DNA of 64,000 nucleotides from NCBI GenBank assembly GCA_024305745.1, contig JAHRBS010000012.1, forward strand, positions 1,307,001 through 1,371,000, given 5' to 3'. The notes below the pieces were generated by a model that searched no databases, was not told the origin of the DNA, and saw nothing but the letters and a program-made list of their open reading frames with translations. Below are positions 22,140 through 33,781 of this stretch, piece by piece; the stretch's first letter is position 1; each line of letters begins with the position of its first letter. The translations under genes were made by a program, and so were the position numbers. Source of the stretch: Polyporus tsugae (Eukaryota; Basidiomycota; Agaricomycetes; Polyporales; Polyporaceae).

Positions 22140-24201
22140 ATGGCCGGATTTGCGCTGGACGATACCTTAGGTGCTGTTTTCCTAGGTACATACTCTCCTT
22201 GCCTGGCGTGGCGGACGCTGAGAGCTGACCCCGGCCAAAGGCACCATTGCGACTTCTTGGTGAGTTCCTCTCCTTCGAACCAGCTGGCACACAACTCCCG
22301 CTGACATACCTGTAGCTTGTATGGCATCACCGTGGTGCAGACTTACATATACTACAAGCGTAACGCATCGGACCCGGCATATCTCCAGGCTCTGGTCAGT
22401 CGCTAGTGCATCCTTTGTATCATTTGCTGATTTCAAGGATAGGTCTTCCTTCTGTGGTCAGTTTCAGTCCTCGCTCCACCGCGATCGTGCACGAAGTTGA
22501 CAAGTCGGCTAGGGTGCTAGACAGCTTGCATCTGGCGTTGATCGTGCATGCAGTGTACTTTTATGCTGTGACGAACTTCTCAAACGTTCTCAATCTTCTG
22601 ATCCCAACATGGTACGTCTTTACACAACCTTTCTTTTTCTCGGCGCCTCTGAATGGGTATGATTGTGTAGGAGTATACTGGTAGGCTCGCAAAATACCAG
22701 AGGGTGACAATCCAACTGACTGTGGGGTTGAAGTCTCAAATCATAGTCACCGTAAGTCCATGCAGGGCTCGTGTCTGCATCTATCAGTACCAACCTTTGT
22801 TAGGGTGTGAGCGACCTCGCTGTTCGAGGGTACGTTCGTTACGCGTCTACCCTTTCTCGTATAAATTTTAATTACACTTTTTCAGGGTATTTTGCCACAG
22901 AGTCTGGAAACGTGCGTATCTTGTCTACCACACGGCCGACAAGGACACTGAGAGTTCATTAGTGAGCGAGCAGAATTTGTTCTTGATGGTTGCGATTGTG
23001 AGTAATCAACTACAAATAGGTAACACATTCTAATCAACGATACTACACTTTATAGGCAATCTCGTCTCTTACTGTGTTCAGTAAGCTCTTTCTCCATGCT
23101 CTTCATCATCCAAATTTTTATGTCTTCGTCTGATCAGGTGGTAGCATTGGTACGTGTATCGGCCGTCATATGTACTCGTGAACTCACACTGTCTCGATAC
23201 CAGCTTTCGCTGTCAAGGGGTGAATCTATCGTCGCTCGTCAGTCATCCTGTCGTTAAATGCTATCTTCAATAGCTTCAGCATACCATCCTTCACAAGGTT
23301 ATCTGAGATATCCGTATGTGATTCATTCCTTAGTCATGGCCCAATTTCAATTAACATTACTACGCAGGATATTCTCTACCTGAGTTTAGGATCGGGGGTG
23401 GTCGCGGACGTCCTCATTGCCGGGTCCATGTGCGTCCTCCTAGCGAAGCGTAGGACTGGATTCTCCAGGTATTTTTTTAGCGTATTCACAAATGTAGGAG
23501 GGTGCTGACTGATCGCGGTACAGGACGGATTCTATGGTTCGCGTTCTAATGATGTACAGTATCAATACCGGCGCTCTCACGAGGTGAGCCAGTGTGCTCG
23601 CGCTTCTTGAATTCCGTCAAGCTAATCCAAGCCGCCATTCTCAGCCTCTGCGCGCTACTAACACTTCTCACTGTGCGTCCATTCGTTCAGTTAACCTTGT
23701 GCGCAGCAGGACGCTGACTTCCCAGTGTCGTCTCTATGTATGCGTACAGTACGCGAGCATGCCCGACAACTTCGTCTTCATGGCGTTCTATTTCGTCCTT
23801 CCTAAATGTATGTCAGCCTGAGTGCTTGCCTGGCACGTTCACACGAGCCTCATGTCCGTGGTGTCCAACAGTGTTCCTGAACTCGTTGCTGGCAACGCTC
23901 AACGCACGGCGACCGCTCCGGGAGACGAATTCGGGCGGAGACATGGTCTCGATACCCTTATCGAACACGACCAACTCCCGGCTGTCCTTCTCTGGACACC
24001 CGCAATACAGCCACAGTTATGCTGGACATGATGACGCGGTCGGTCTCCGCCCTTTTGTTGCGGATTGGCGTAGGGCTCACCTATTCACGGATGTTACAGT
24101 TGAACCTCCGGATACAGGTTCGAACGACGACCGACGTAAAGACAGATCCTGACCCTGAGGAGATTGTTGAGGAGGTAAGGGTTTCCTCTGTAAATTCTTG
24201 A
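22140..24201 (+). CDS. DUF6534 seven-pass membrane protein, copy 2
   Basis: Nineteen exons give 343 residues: 22140-22185, 22241-22259, 22316-22394, 22443-22456, 22513-22611, 22671-22680, 22734-22751, 22804-22829, 22886-22997, 23056-23080, 23138-23149, 23204-23219, 23274-23313, 23368-23468, 23524-23583, 23645-23672, 23750-23807, 23872-24038, 24100-24201. The sum is a multiple of three and each junction is GT-AG. Diagnostic parts are MAGFALDDTLGAVFLG at the start, VLDSLHLALIVHAVYFYAV, DILYLSLGSGVVADVLIAGS, RTGFSRTDSMVRVLMMYSIN and MPDNFVFMAFYFVLPK, then LNSLLATLNARRPLRE before a polar tail ending near TTTDVKTDPDPEEIVEE. Exon 9 fuses two exons that are separate in copies 1, 3 and 4. The function of the family is unknown; seven-pass topology is inferred from the hydrophobic blocks. 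Confidence 0.87.
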
Positions 24202-25296
24202 TGTATTGCGTACTCACGACACGTGGTGTGTCCATACCAGGAGTTAAAGCCGTGGCCATCTGTCTACAGCAGGGCAGGGACGCCCATGGCATTTGCTGTG
24301 TAGAGGGTCCCACTCCCGACTCAGACTGGTCTCGATGTTCTTGCAACTCATCCCGTCTCTTCGCATGATCTAACATGTTCAATCGCACATGGTGTCGGCC
24401 CGGCAAGCAATGCGACGATGGGTGTATCAACTGTTGAGAACGGATATGCTTGATCGGGAAGTTTGCGTCCAGTCACGGGACTCGGTCGTTGTTGACGAGT
24501 TGGGCCCGGGTCCGCGGTGTTCCCTCCTCGGAACGTACTGCTTTCCCGCATTGTCCTTGTTCTTCGTCCTAGTTCCGGCAGGCAAAGAAACCGATGTGCT
24601 TGTGGCTGACTCTCGCGATGATCATTGCCAACGTTTCCCGTGCATACGCCAACCACGAAGCCGAGTTGTGCGGTGAGTTCCCACTTGGATCTGCAATGCC
24701 GTGTCAAATCGCGTGCTGAGCGAATCCCAACCAGCACTTTGCGGGACTCATGCCGATCGTGAGTCGAAACATGGATGGTCTCCACGGACCTCTTCCTGAG
24801 CCCCGGAAGCCCACGGCTGGTGCACATGAAAGCAACACTATTTCTGGTTCGTGCGAAACAGACAACCCTTTTGGTCTTCAATGCTTTATCGCAACGTTCC
24901 ATCCTTCCACGGCGTCATTACGTCCGCGATCGAGTAAGGGCTGCACACATCACACCGTTACGCCACCGACGGGGGGCAGCACCCCCGTCTACTACTAGGT
25001 TAGCGGTTTATGCTGTCCGCCCTGAGCCGTCTTGCTGAAATCCATATCCGCCTAGTCGATCCTCCGGATCCTACGATATGGGTCCTGCGAGCGGTGGGAG
25101 GCAGACGTTTTGCGAAGGACGACCGCACTTATGGTAGCCCTCACGCGAACTTGGGGTCTTGTTGAAGTTCCCACGTCGCCCATGAGCCACAATTGCGGTC
25201 CTCGATTCGCAATCCCAGGCGCAAATGGTAGATATAGCGCGAACGGCCTCCCCTCGGATGGCTCCCCTCCGCGCTGCTTCAGCCCTTGTTGTGACA
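24202..25296. other. Spacer between DUF6534 copies 2 and 3
   Basis: This 1.1 kb region holds open frames on both strands (for example 24348-24902 minus, 184 codons), but they lack hydrophobic periodicity or known motifs. A plus-strand phrase near 24,590-24,660 (LWLTLAMIIANVSRAYANHE) is suggestive of a decayed membrane-protein exon. No gene is called. Confidence 0.4.
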
Positions 25297-27532
25297 ATGA
25301 GCGAGGTTGCGCTGCCACCTGGTGTATCCCTACATAACACGCTGGGAGCTGCGTTTGTCGGTACGTTCGCGTTGCCAGCACTGTCAAGTCAATACGTTGA
25401 CCATTGCCATGTATGCCACATCATCGCAGGGAACATCGTTGCGGCTGCGTAAGTATGCGCGAATCAAGAAGGGACACGAGGAGACTGACTGTTTCTCAGC
25501 CTCTATGGCCTGACCACGCTCCAGACATACACGTACTATGGGCGGAGCGCTAACGATCCAAAGGTGTTGAAGTACCTGGTGAGTTTGGCCGGTCGTCTCT
25601 GGACTTGAGCCAAGGCTCACCCTTGCTCGCCTTCGTTAGATTGGTGTCTTGTGGTTCGTCTCCAGTGGCTCTTGATGATCAAGCTCTTATCGTCAACAGG
25701 ATATTCGATACCCTTCACGTGGTCCTCATATCGCACACGGTGTACGTGTACGCCGTGACGGGCTTCGGGCAGGTCCTCGCGCTTTTCAGTCCGACTTGGT
25801 ATGTTCCATATCGTGATCGGATATGGAATTAGTTTGACGACCGCACCCTAGGAGTGTATTAGTGAGTTGGTCTCTACTGTGGGCATCCCCGATGTTCATA
25901 CCTAACCCCCTAGGTTGCTATTATATTGACGGTGCGTTTCTCCTGTTCCTCTTTCAGACATGCGAGGCTCAGCTGACTCCCATTCACAGGGCACGAGCGA
26001 TGCCCTTGTCAGAGCGTGCGTCATGCTGTGATTCTTACAGGAAGGCGTTGACCAACGACTTGATATTTGCAAGTGTTTTCTGTTACAGGATATGGGTTTG
26101 TGGGTAGACGCCAAACCGAACTTCATTCAGCTCTGGCTGACCCTACGTGAACTTCACAGTGAGCGGGAGGAACTGGTTCTTTTGCGGAGCCGTGGTGAGT
26201 GTGATTGGTTGGGTTTGAATGCTCCGAGGCACGAAAATTTAATGGTATCATCCAGACGGCGTCTTCTCTCGTGGTGCTAGGTCTGTTCCTTTCGTCCTAT
26301 ATATCGCCTCATATGTTGCTTACCTTAGGGATATAGCATGTAGTATTGGTCCGTGTTCATGCTTATATGGCATAACATAACTATCGACTGATCTAACTGC
26401 ATAGCTTATCCTATCAAGAGGTAGTGGGCTATGGCACTGGCTCTTCATATGTGCTAAGGTTAACGGCGCTTGTCAGCTGGCAAGCGTTCCATTCGTTCAT
26501 AGAACTGGAGAATGTTTCAGTGAGTTTCCGCTGTCTACCACTATGGTTTTCTTTCGACTGACGCCGGTCACTGTTCGCCAGTGGCTGTTATACCTCGGCC
26601 TCGCCTCTGTAGCTGTTGCCGATTCACTTATCTCCGCCGCGTTGTGCTGGCTACTTACCAGAAAACGGAGTGTTTTCAAGAGGTCGGTGAGCCTGATATC
26701 CTAGGGTATTCGTTTGCTTACACCTTGTGTGCAGAGTCGAAAACATAATCAGGACCTTAGTCTTGTGGAGCGTGAATACGAGTGCACTGACGACGTGCGT
26801 ACATCCCATGTGCCCCGTCTCGCTATGCTCACCCACATACGTAGCTTTTGTTCGTTAATGTCTCTCATCATGGTATATATCCCATCGCTCCGTGCCTATC
26901 GTCGACATGCTAACCTCTCTTCAGTATGCGGCGTCTCCCCATACCATGATCTACATCGCTTTCTACTTCCTACTTCCCAAATGTAAGTCCCTCTCCTCTC
27001 AGAGCTCCAAGCATTGGTGACATGTCTACTGTTTACAGTGTTACTGAACTCGTTGCTGGGAACGCTGAACGCGCGTCGGTCCTTACGAGACAACATATCC
27101 GGGGACATCGTCACGATACCTCTCTCTTCGATTACGACTAGGAATAGAGAAATAAATATAACCCGCCATAGCCATAGTATGTCAGACTTGGAGGACGGGG
27201 TGCGTCTACAGTGCTCGCAATGTATCCTGGGACGAGGCGCTTATAACGATCAATTCTGTAGCAATCATATCCAAAGCAAGAAGACGACGATATCAATCCG
27301 GTGCAATATGCGTTCTGACAAGGTGGCCGGCCTAGCAAGATGTCTCAGTCGGCGATCCTTAAACGTTTTGTGTCCATCCCAATCATTACATATCGTGCGC
27401 CCAAGGAGCCCCATTCGTCCATCGGAACTGTGGTATCCGGGCCCGGCGGACCCTGCAAGCAGCGTTCTAGGAACTACCGGTCAAGATGACGTCCGAGTCA
27501 GTTTCGGTGATCTTTATCTGTCAGTACTATAA
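25297..27532 (+). CDS. DUF6534 seven-pass membrane protein, copy 3
   Basis: The start MSEVALPPGVSLHNTLGAAF is followed by the family exon series: 25297-25360, 25430-25448 (19 nt), 25500-25578 (79), 25640-25653 (14), 25700-25798 (99), 25852-25861 (10), then 18, 26, 11 and about 35 nt exons, 25 nt, a 12 nt exon, 16 nt, and larger exons carrying FDTLHVVLISHTVYVYAVTG, WLLYLGLASVAVADSLISAA, NIIRTLVLWSVNTSALT, MIYIAFYFLLPK and LNSLLGTLNARRSLRD. The 12 nt exon at first seemed to contain a stop, but acceptor GATATAG followed by a 12 nt exon reading into GTCCGT restores the frame. The copy is more diverged in sequence than copies 1 and 2. The end is uncertain: the last exon may splice at GTGCGTC near 27,200 instead of reading to the stop at 27,532. 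Confidence 0.78.
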
Positions 27533-28072
27533 ATTACAGCTGCCCTTTTGCCTATCATTGATCCGCGAAGCATAGCTGATGGGCAAGCAAAGTTGGAGGG
27601 ACAAGCAAGGGTTGTTCAGACGACCTTGTAGGCTCCCGGCCGGCCGGACCTGACCCGACTTGACCGATGAGACCATCCTTTCAGGCTGAGTTGCGTCGAG
27701 CAAGGTGTGGCAAGGTGCGGCGCCATAGGGTGTCGGACCCCCTCATCATCATTTGCGCCGGTTCTCTGCTCAACAGCGCCCGGCTCGCATGTCACGTTGT
27801 GAAGACTACCTCATGATGCTCGGAGCCCGCCCGCACCTCATTTTGAGTATTCTTGCATTCCCATGAGGAGTCGTAAGCGGGATAGCAATAGCGGTAGCTG
27901 ACAAGTTCCCTGGTGTTACCATGGAACAGCAGGCTCCGGATGTGAGATCAACCCTCACGACTAGCCCCTTTACATGGAATACTTATATCAGGACATCCAG
28001 GAGGTTCTTCAGACGTACACGTAGCGTTTTCCCCTCCTGCCATTCTATTTTTCTTTGTTTCGTCAAGTCCTC
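27533..28072. other. Intergenic between DUF6534 copies 3 and 4
   Basis: This 540 bp spacer holds the promoter side of copy 4 and the 3' flank of copy 3. No coding or RNA feature is recognised. Confidence 0.45.
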
Positions 28073-29916
28073 ATGTCGCTCCCTCCCTTTACCCTGGACC
28101 AGACTCTGGGTGCGGCGTTCATAGGTTCGTCCTCCTGCCCTTCCTTGTAGTATAAGCTGAGACCCAGCGAAACATACCTCGCAGGCAACATCCTGGCGGC
28201 ATGGTGAGTACCATAGAAATCCTCGACCACTCAACGCTCACCAATTGCTTTCCAGCTTATACGGATTGACGACATTGCAGACTTATATCTACTTTGCTCG
28301 AGACAACACGGACTCTTGCACCTTGAACACACTGGTGGGCCTTCCGATCTCTGATTCTAGGTGACAGTACGCCAACCATGACACATATATAGATTGCAAT
28401 CCTTTGGTTGGTCATGATAGTCACCAGTGCCATACAAGACCTGCGTTCATCCAATACCAGGGTTCTAGATACACTTCATCTCGTTCTCATTTCACACACA
28501 GTATACGTCATTACTATATCAAACTTCGGAAATATACTAGCTTCATTGAAGCCTACGTGGTATGTCGTTCCCAAAGGATCTTTCCCTTACTCGGCTTCAA
28601 TGACTATATACGTGGGTACCCAGGAGTCTTCTCGTGAGCTTGTATTCTGCTGTCTCAGCTATTCTATCCGGTCCTGACCATCTCGCAGGCACATATAATC
28701 GTCACCGTACGTCCTCCGTTTCCTATTCCTGGAGTTCTTGATCATTTGTCTCCTGTTATCCAGGGCATCAGCGACGGCATCGTCAGAGGGTGAGTTGCAC
28801 TATTCTTCCCAGTGCGTCGCTCATCATCGTAGCAGGATCTTCTGTCATAGGATTTGGATTCGTGCGTGAAGGCAGTTTATTTTTGTCCAGTAAAGCTGAT
28901 CGCTGATCAATGACGGCTTCTCAGTAAGCGATAGGAACCGTTGGCTTTGCGCTGCAATCGTAAGTTGAATGATACCGACGGGGGCGGCCAGCATTGCTTA
29001 ATTGACCCTCGTCAGACCTTTCCCTCACTTGTTGCTTTCGGTCAGTCGAGTGGGTTGTTCATATACCCCGGTGGTGACTGATGGCCGAGTTTTCATCTGG
29101 ACAGGCGGAAGTTTAGGTAGCTTACTTATTAGCATGTAGCCTGTGCCGAGTCGCTGACAATCTACTGCCTCAGCATACCCAATCAAAGGGTCAGTAACCT
29201 CTCGTCCACTGAGGCACATTTCTGATCATTCTATGACGACTCAGGTTTCAGCTTCAAACTGATTTTGATCTCACTGGTATTTCGGTGCGTCCTGCACTAG
29301 GGCCACCGTTAGCGTCGTCTGAATAAGTGAAACGTAGTGGTTGCTCTACTTCAGCCTCTCCACGACGCTTGTGACGGAATTCATCATTACATCGGCATTG
29401 TGTATCCTACTTTCCCGTCATCGAAGCATTTTCGCCAAGTAAGTCCCTGCCCATCTATTTAATGGTGTTCTCGGGTTGTTGACAGGAACTGCAGGGTTGA
29501 CTTCACCATTCGCACCTTGATCTTGTACACTGTGAACACTGGTGCCCTTACGACATTGTGTACCCTTTTGTGCATTGTGGCGGTGAGGAAGATCTTTCCC
29601 TGTTGGCCCACAGGACTTGAAATTTTTCAACGTTGCAGTACGCTGTGTTGCCGTACAGTTTCGCGTTCATGGCGTTCTACTTCCTCCTGCCCAAACGTAA
29701 GTCCCCGACCGTTCGCCCTACCGTGCTCACAACCCAATCACAACCTGACGTTGGATCCTCGCCCCAGTATTCTTGAATTCCCTCTTAGCAACTTTCAACG
29801 CCCGTGACTCGCTTCGGAAGCGAATGGGGGCCGATCTCGCGGCATTTTCGCTGGGACTGCCCCTCACTCACGGCATCGCAGAGACGGTCGGTCTCCCCTA
29901 TCATTCCGCCTTATAA
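28073..29916 (+). CDS. DUF6534 seven-pass membrane protein, copy 4
   Basis: Eighteen exons give 283 residues: 28073-28124, 28185-28203, 28256-28334, 28393-28406, 28461-28559, 28624-28633, 28689-28706, 28764-28789, 28851-28861, 28925-28959, 29016-29040, 29105-29116, 29174-29189, 29245-29284, 29338-29438, 29495-29582, 29639-29696, 29768-29916. Phases agree throughout. It begins MSLPPFTLDQTLGAAFIG and carries VLDTLHLVLISHTVYVITIS, WLLYFSLSTTLVTEFIITSA, RTLILYTVNTGALTTLCTLL and FAFMAFYFLLPK, then FLNSLLATFNARDSLRK. It is shorter than copies 1 and 2 because the final hydrophilic exon is absent; the stop falls at HSAL just where the others have a donor. One intron near 29,550 has been lost, fusing two exons (88 nt). 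Confidence 0.85.
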
Positions 29917-32293
29917 TCAACCTCAACTCACCTTGTTCTGCTTCGAGCCTACAAGCTAGACACTCCGCACGTGCCGAGGACATGATTGGAGTGTTAGAGA
30001 TCACGGGTAGTAGCGCAACGCATCTTGGTACGAATCACAATTGGGCTCACGTACCATGCCTCCGAACTGTCCAAGAGGAGGGGGTTTCAGAAGAGATCGC
30101 GTAGATAGCGTACATCGTCGGTACCTTCTTACGATTGTGACGAGCGTAGTAGCCTTGGTCGAACGATTTTGGGCTCCCCGTGATCGAGAGGTACGGGCCT
30201 AGGTCTGTATCCTGGGCGGCAGTGGGCGTTACTTGGACCGACAGTGCACAAGTCCTCGACATTACCTCGTGATTGAGGCCTACAACGTGTACTAGAAAGT
30301 TTCGTTGCGAATGGAGGAAGCGCAGTCTGACATGCTGAACCTGGCAAGGAACTCACGAGCTACCCTGAATGACCAACCTCCCTACTCTCGCTGTGGCCCG
30401 TCACAACATCCACCATCCTACCGACCGCTGCGATCCAGGGCTAGGTACCTAGGATCAGAAACATATGAAAGCAGGTGAGCATGCGCGCCGTACAAGCCAG
30501 GCTTCGATCAGCGACGCAGTAAGAGGGGGGGAGGAACAAGTGGTACATACGTGGCAGACCGGGTTGAGGATCGCGCCTGCCCACTGGCATACTGTAAGTA
30601 TGTTCACATGAGCCTCAGCGTCGCGCCATCCATGGCGCATGAGTCCACGGGTCAGCTCCTACTTACTTGAGCAATCATGCACCTCCGTCGCTTACCTTCG
30701 CTTACTCACCGACGTGGACGATACACAACTCGACGCTCGTCCTGCACAATTTAAGGTCCGACCGTTGCAACCCAGCGGCGCGCCAGGCCCCATGGATCAA
30801 GCACAGGGATCACTTAATATTATGATGATGCACGTACGTGACGGCGTGCGTCACGTTGAACGTTGACGTTGCAAGTTCGTCCAAGTGCTACGGTCGTAGG
30901 CGTAGCGCGTGCGTATGTCGCGTGGTTTCGGCCCTTCGGATGACCCTCGAGTATGCTTGGGCCAGCTGGGGCGTGCGGAATGAGGGGTCTTCCCTTCGGT
31001 CGAGGTGCCACTTGTCGCTGCGCTCCAGGCCAGCTGGCAGTCTTCTGACCTGAAGGTCCGAGGCCCTGCGTCATCCCAATCGTAACCACCCTTTCCTCGC
31101 ACGACGAGCTCGAGCAGTCGTGCCCTCAGGCCAGGCGTCCCACGGCTCGTCCGCAGAGCCGCAGGGGTGCTTCGAGGGCGTTATTGCCGGAGCGACGCAG
31201 CAATATGACGAATTGGCGAAGTTCCCCGTTGCGCCTTCAATTGATGTGCTTCGCCAGCTCTCCGTTTCGTCTTCTACCGCCGCCTGCAGGTCCCGAGCGA
31301 GAGGACCATGTAGCATCCTGAGAAAGTTGACGGAGACAAAGAGAATGGGGTCCAAATCGGAAGACCACGTACCAGATGGAGCTCGATTAGTCGCCGATCA
31401 GGCCAGAACAGATGCCGCAGAGCGTATCTGCAGCATGAATCCCCGCGAAGCTCTTCGCGACTTCTCGAAGCAGAGCTGCTCGAAGTCGCGGATGAAACCT
31501 ACAGCATCCGTCCTCTCCGCCGCGAGTTCTCGAGGAAGCCCTTACCTGACTCATACGGCAGCAAAAGTCTCGCCGGGAAGTCCAGAAAAGCACACGTAAA
31601 TATTATAATGTAAAGGGTCATGAAGATATCGTATTGCAGGTATCGTGAAAGGCATTCTATACGTGACGGTCGTAAGGATGAGAGCCAAAGGAAAAGCAAC
31701 CATTGCTACACTGAGAGTAGACGAGCTGTGAGAGGGAGAATGTTCGTGGGGAGAGATTAGGAATGAGCTCCACGAAACGAGATAGCGAGACGTAGAGTCA
31801 GAGCCGAGGAGCGAGATAGAGAACAGAGACGCGGAAAGCAGGCAGACGGAAAAGCAAAAGGTAAGGCAACAGGCGGAACAGGTATCTGGAGAATGATCAA
31901 GAGACCGGACGCGGAGAATGCGGGGGGTAGCGCAGTGTGCGAGACTAAACAAAAACCCAATATGTACGGGTGAAATAAAAGGGGGATAAGTATATACGGA
32001 GGCCAAAGTAAAAAGCGCGTGCATCCGAAAGTCAATCCATGACAGGCAAAGCAGGACAGAGGAGATGAGGAGGAGATGAGGAGAAGATGAGTAAGGTGAG
32101 ACGAGGAGAAAGAGGCAGCGGCAGAAGCAGAGGCAGAGGCAGAGGCAGAGAGGAAGAGATTACGGAAATCGGGAGCACAACTATGTATATCGTGTACTAT
32201 AACCTGACGTCGATAGCAGCACAGAGAAATAAGTGATCCGATGGAACGAATAAATAGTGATAGCAAACCCAGTGTGTGGAGTCCGTCCGTCCA
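29917..32293. other. Spacer, 3' side of the RING gene
   Basis: This 2.4 kb stretch has no recognised gene. A plus-strand frame at 31120-31599 (159 codons) and minus-strand frames at 31551-32266 have no motif; the latter are probably the 3' flank of the RING gene and are compositionally biased. A GA-rich hexamer repeat lies near 32,113. Confidence 0.45.
32113..32152 (+). repeat. Hexamer repeat (GGCAGA type)
   Basis: About six to seven copies of a GCAGAG/GGCAGA unit occur, with imperfect ends. It lies downstream of the RING gene in purine-rich DNA. Confidence 0.8.
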
Positions 32294-33781
32294 TTACGGT
32301 GAAGCGTTGGACAGGGGGGTCTTGTAACGCAAGATAGGCGGCCGGGTGGGGCTCGAGTACAGAGCAGACTCGAACCTCTCCGGACGTCCAGTAGGCGGAC
32401 TACGCGACAGGGCATCAGCGGAAGGAATCCATCGCTGGATGAGCTGGATGTGCTTCGCATCCCTCTCACGCTGCCTGTCTTTCTCCTTTTCTTTTTCGTC
32501 CGAGCTAGAAGTCGAACGGGACATTTTGGCGGGAGTTGGCGTCGATGACACAGACATCCGACGGGTCTTGGGGGGTATAGTGGCCGGCCGGGCGATGTCA
32601 GCACCGCTGACAACGGGGGTCCCAGACCTGATCGAAGGCGTCATTGATCGTTGACCAATGTGGAGGGAGGTAGTGCGAGCGTGGAGGGAGGGAGGGGGAG
32701 CGGATGGCCGAGCAAGGGGTGACGGGAACGACGGAATGTAGGTCGTGCGAGTCGGAGACGTCGGGGAAGTGGCACCGGAGCGGGAACCAGCGGACGCCGT
32801 AGACACCGACTGGGGACGAGGCGGTGAAACAAAGCCAGGGTTCGGAGTTGAGGACATCTCCCGTGGGGGCGGCGTACCGGGAACGGCGAGAGAAGGCGCA
32901 ACCGATCTGATCTTAGCACGGTTGATCTCAGCACGAAGAACCTGCAGTTCCTGAGACTTCTGCGAGTACTGACTCCTCTGCGGACGGCTTCGTCAGCGAC
33001 ATGCATATGAAAAAGGACAAGAAGCTGACTAACCAGGTTGCGCAGCTCGGCTTCAAGCTTCTCCTTCTCCATGTCAGCCTGATCCAAGCGCTCCCGAAGA
33101 TGTGACTCGACAGTCTTGGCGACACGAGAAGCTTCGGAGTGGGCGACGTGGTTGACGAGAATGGCGCGCAAGAGGGCAGCGCTGAGCTGGAGAGAAGAGG
33201 TCTGCATCGATGTGGTTAGTAGGTAGGAGATTAGAAAAGCCATTGCGACGTGCGACGCACCTGGTCGACAACCTTGTCCGAAGTCAACCAGTCCTGAAGC
33301 TCCTTGTGCAAGGTCGTCACCTCCTCCACTGAGCACTTCTTGGCGGCAACCTGAGCCACCTTGGACTCGAGCCTCCTTGCCTCGGCACGAGTCTTGAGGG
33401 TGCCAGGGTTGAGGAGCAGAACGTCGTCCTCTCCGATATCGACGTTCGGGAGGGCATGGGCCTCGATGGTGGTACGCTTGGGGGTCGACCAGCCACTGCC
33501 ATGGTCAATCCGGATGAGGCGGATATCGTCGTTCGCAAACTGAACGCGACAGAAAGGACAGACGGGGGGGAGACGCGATGGGGTTTTTTTGATAATGTTG
33601 TTGCAGCAGTTGAGGCACAGTACATGACCTGTGGGGGATGACGACAGATGAGAAAAAATTTCTCGACGAGCAAGAGAGAAAGAACGTTGAACTCACCGCA
33701 GGGAATAGAATGGGGCAAGTTGCGGGGGCCATACTCCTCTGCGCAGACGTCGCAAAGGCAACCAGGACTAAGGGTAATCAT
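32294..33781 (-). CDS. RING-finger coiled-coil protein (putative E3 ligase)
   Basis: Four exons (33781-33697, 33628-33261, 33201-33034, 32977-32294) encode 434 residues. The N-terminus is a C3HC4 RING: C10-x2-C13, C28-x-H30, C33, C36 and C52-x2-C55 (core CDVCAEEY ... CGHVLCLNC ... CPFC), which would bind two zinc ions and recruit an E2 enzyme. A conserved-looking helical region follows (about residues 90-215, with a coiled coil around EKEKLEAELRNL), then a Ser/Pro/Thr-rich, probably disordered tail of about 215 residues with an acidic-basic stretch DEKEKEKDRQRERD. E3 activity is inferred from the RING alone; no substrate is suggested. Introns are 59-68 bp with GT-AG ends and in frame. The first intron falls inside the RING after Cys28. 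Confidence 0.85.

Noticed and set aside
26331..26352. Apparent stop in the 12 nt exon of DUF6534 copy 3, suggesting a pseudogene
   Set aside because: Using the next AG (GATATAG) gives a 12 nt exon with an open frame, equal in size to the other copies.
31120..31599. 159-codon plus-strand frame
   Set aside because: It has no recognisable motif, and the other strand is equally open.
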